Shown here one piece after another: positions 62,285-64,000 of a stretch of 64,000 nt of DNA (position 1 is its first letter; each line of letters opens with the position of its first letter). Source of the DNA: Bacteroidetes oral taxon 274 str. F0058 (lineage in GTDB: Bacteria; Bacteroidota; Bacteroidia; Bacteroidales; Paludibacteraceae). The notes beneath the pieces are model-generated. The model did no database searches. It was not told the DNA's origin and worked only from the letters and a program-made list of their open reading frames with translations. A program made the translations under genes and the position numbers. The DNA is taken from positions 448,339 to 512,338 of the forward strand of contig GG774890.1 in NCBI GenBank assembly GCA_000163695.1. Reading direction: 5' to 3'.

Positions 62285-63319
62285 ATGAATATTCTGAAGC
62301 CGCTTAACCGTTCGTGGCTGCCGTCTGTATTGTTGAATATATTTTTGATTGCTCTGTTTTGGTTGCCTTATGTGTTGGGGTACAGTGAAATGAAGCAGTC
62401 GGAAATATCCGTATTCGGTATGCCTTCGTCGGTGATATTGAATGGAGTTGTCTCGCTATTGATACAATTTATTTTAATAATATTGTTGCTATTCGGTGTT
62501 TCGCGGCTTTTGTTTGTAAGATATATCAATATTATTACATATCTGCCCTTTACGTTGATGATGTTGTTTGCTGTATGTTGGCAGGCGACACACACCTTCG
62601 GTAATCATACAATAGCTACCGTTTTTGTAATATTGGCACTGGTAGAGATTGTCAGGATTGATGTAATGAAGGATAATACCTCGCTGATATTTAATATGTT
62701 TGTCTCGCTCATTGTGGCGTCTGTCTTTCAGATAGATTTTTTGTTTTTCATACCGTTTTTTATATTGGGTATGTTTATCTTAGACGGATTTAAATGCAGG
62801 TCGGTATTGGTGATGCTGTTTGTACTGCTTGTAGGGGCTGTTACTATTGGTGGATATGCTTATGTGTTTGATTGTTCGGAAGAAATAAAGAATTATTATC
62901 TGCAAGTTTTAGGTTTCGGGATACAGTTCTACTCTTGGGAATTTGTGATGAATAATATAGTATTTTTTGTCATGGCATTGTTTGCCGTAATATCTTTGTT
63001 TTTCTATTTTCAGAACCAAGGTAATCTAAGGTTTAAAACTAAAAAGACTGTTGCATTTTGGACTATATTATGGTTGTTTACAACTGCTTATATCTTTTTG
63101 TTCGGAATGGAGCATAGCGGTTTCGAACTTCTGTATGTGATACAGACTACGTTCTTTATGTTACTTACGTTTGTCGATTATCGCTCTGATAGTAAGAGTG
63201 TTATATTTAATATAATGTTAAGCTTATTGTTTCTTAGTTATATGTGTCGTATGGTGATGAGCCTGGTCGATGTCAGAACTTATATGAATAGCTTACAGAC
63301 GGCATTATCGGGAATATAG
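62285..63319 (+). CDS. Multi-pass membrane protein of unknown function
   Basis: A 344-residue protein with about nine hydrophobic helices spread over the full length, few charged loops, and a final basic-hydrophobic end. It starts MNILKPLNRSWLPS and resembles the uncharacterised Bacteroidetes integral membrane proteins grouped as DUF6427, though I cannot confirm it. No catalytic motif is visible. It has its own promoter, divergent from sufB. Its last 47 bp overlap the 3' end of the convergent TonB receptor gene. Confidence 0.75.
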   Translation: MNILKPLNRSWLPSVLLNIFLIALFWLPYVLGYSEMKQSEISVFGMPSSVILNGVVSLLIQFILIILLLFGVSRLLFVRYINIITYLPFTLMMLFAVCWQATHTFGNHTIATVFVILALVEIVRIDVMKDNTSLIFNMFVSLIVASVFQIDFLFFIPFFILGMFILDGFKCRSVLVMLFVLLVGAVTIGGYAYVFDCSEEIKNYYLQVLGFGIQFYSWEFVMNNIVFFVMALFAVISLFFYFQNQGNLRFKTKKTVAFWTILWLFTTAYIFLFGMEHSGFELLYVIQTTFFMLLTFVDYRSDSKSVIFNIMLSLLFLSYMCRMVMSLVDVRTYMNSLQTALSGI

Positions 63320-64000
63320 ATAGTTGCTTGAGCACAGTTCTGTTCTGTTCCGAATCGACAAAAAGCATAAACGGATTTTGATTGTTGTAGACGTTGTATA
63401 TGCTTATGTTCCACGTCGAAACGCCTCCTCGTTTGAACTTTTTGTTGAAGTTTATACCGAGGTCGAGTCTGTGATAAGGTGGCATTCGATAGTTGTTTCT
63501 CGACGAAATGTATTGTAAATTATCCCCTTCCAATCCCTTGAATGAGTATAGAGCCAATGTGGTGGCGTTACCTGAGGCAAATAGCCAAGATGCAGCAAAG
63601 TCTATCTTTTCGCTTGCTTTGTATGCGACTGTAATTTTTATGTCGTGTCGTCGGTCAAACTTGGCTGGGAACGGATTGCCAAAGTTTATCTCCTGCCCAT
63701 AGCGGTCGAATTTACGCATCGATTTTGCCCAGGTGTATCCTATCCAACCCGTTAATTTGCCTACGTTTTTCTGTACCATCAACTCTATGCCGTAAGCCCA
63801 ACCCATACCCATATTTACTTTGTCTTGCCAATCTGTGGATACGCCGAAGAAACTTGCCCCGTCTTTGTATTCTATTGTGTTATCCATTGTTTTATAATAA
63901 CCCTCTATGGAAAAATCCAAGATATTCAGCAGGTTATAGAAAGCTCCGAGAGCTACTTGGTGCGTCTTTTGCGGAGCTATATTTTCGGTCGAAGGCACCC
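63273..64000 (-). CDS. TonB-dependent receptor, C-terminal part (cut by the window edge)
   Basis: The last 241 codons of a TonB-dependent outer-membrane receptor. The barrel strands include ASWLFASGNATTLAL and the C-terminal LFPIMPSVSYSYKF with the aromatic last residue, typical of Bacteroidetes receptors that carry an N-terminal carboxypeptidase-like domain. FPAKFDRRHDIKI is a common barrel motif. The plug and N-terminus lie beyond the right edge, so the ligand cannot be judged. It overlaps the membrane-protein gene by 47 bp at the 3' ends. Confidence 0.9.
   Translation of the reverse strand, partial: VPSTENIAPQKTHQVALGAFYNLLNILDFSIEGYYKTMDNTIEYKDGASFFGVSTDWQDKVNMGMGWAYGIELMVQKNVGKLTGWIGYTWAKSMRKFDRYGQEINFGNPFPAKFDRRHDIKITVAYKASEKIDFAASWLFASGNATTLALYSFKGLEGDNLQYISSRNNYRMPPYHRLDLGINFNKKFKRGGVSTWNISIYNVYNNQNPFMLFVDSEQNRTVLKQLSIFPIMPSVSYSYKF

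Overview
The window is chromosomal DNA of a member of the Bacteroidetes, most likely order Bacteroidales. Evidence: almost every intergenic region upstream of a gene carries the Bacteroidetes -7 promoter box TAnnTTTG and no Shine-Dalgarno sequence; SecD and SecF are fused, as are LpxC and FabZ; the primary sigma factor is short (287 aa); the glycogen branching enzyme is of eukaryote-like type; and there are TonB receptors, OmpH/Skp and FadL-like barrel proteins and an FprA-type flavoprotein. No genus can be named from sequence alone. Most of the window is core housekeeping genome. The accessory-looking parts are about 340-1440, 23240-23735, 43200-44180 and 51400-51870.

Layout. 1-1440: a tRNA-Ile/tRNA-Ala pair with tandem terminators but no rRNA, then an RHS fragment, a small secreted orphan and a broken lipoprotein gene. 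1600-5000: DUF4492-cydA-cydB (cytochrome bd) and a DUF3781 gene. 5100-15140 (+): secDF, U32 protease/tRNA hydroxylation protein, thioesterase, mtgA, era, an AspT/YidE-type transporter, cbpA-cbpM, a small winged-helix protein. 15138-18477 (-): rimO and an S41-like protease. 18660-23236 (+): lipoprotein, flavodiiron protein, two very small proteins, ssb, tyrS-tadA. 23240-23735: a 21-bp tandem repeat array. 23736-28246 (-): zapB-like, zapA, rny, PH-domain protein and ettA, probably one transcription unit. 28531-31578 (+): creD and a C-terminal processing protease. 31615-33609 (-): TonB receptor. 33870-35534 (+): TGS-domain nucleoside kinase. 35578-41265 (-): ppa, tpx, BadF-type kinase, nadB, glnS. 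41486-44109 (+): ribD, OmpH-like lipoprotein, a divergent Fic protein. 44197-45060 (-): primary sigma factor. 45321-51257 (+): barrel protein, glgB, LysE exporter, ahpC, ahpF. 51400-52634 (-): small secreted protein, tRNA-Thr/Tyr/Gly, hpf. 52895-60670 (+): mnmA, HU, a 30-aa ribosomal-type protein, RNase G, coaX, barrel protein, lpxC/fabZ, lpxA. 60757-62193 (-): sufB alone. 62285-63319 (+): membrane protein. The 3' part of a second TonB receptor on the minus strand runs off the right edge.

Functional themes: low-oxygen respiration and oxidant defence (cytochrome bd, FprA, Tpx, AhpC/AhpF), envelope and lipid A (SecDF, MtgA, LpxC/FabZ, LpxA, CreD, two TonB receptors), tRNA and ribosome maturation (RimO, TadA, MnmA, U32 protein, Era, HPF, EttA, the 30-aa protein), and RNA turnover (RNase Y and RNase E/G).

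No known defence system, prophage, insertion sequence or CRISPR array was found. The best candidates for something not described are the phase-locked 21-bp GTAGCC array beside ettA, a putative small RNA at 43205-43343 antisense to the leader of a Fic gene whose inhibitory and catalytic motifs are both altered, and the pair of structure-conserved leaders around the RHS remnant. Conserved synteny also appears broken at several places (tRNA-Ile/Ala without rRNA, tRNA-Gly without thrT-tuf, sufB without sufCD, lpxC without lpxD). Those statements rest on remembered gene order in relatives and were not checked by search.
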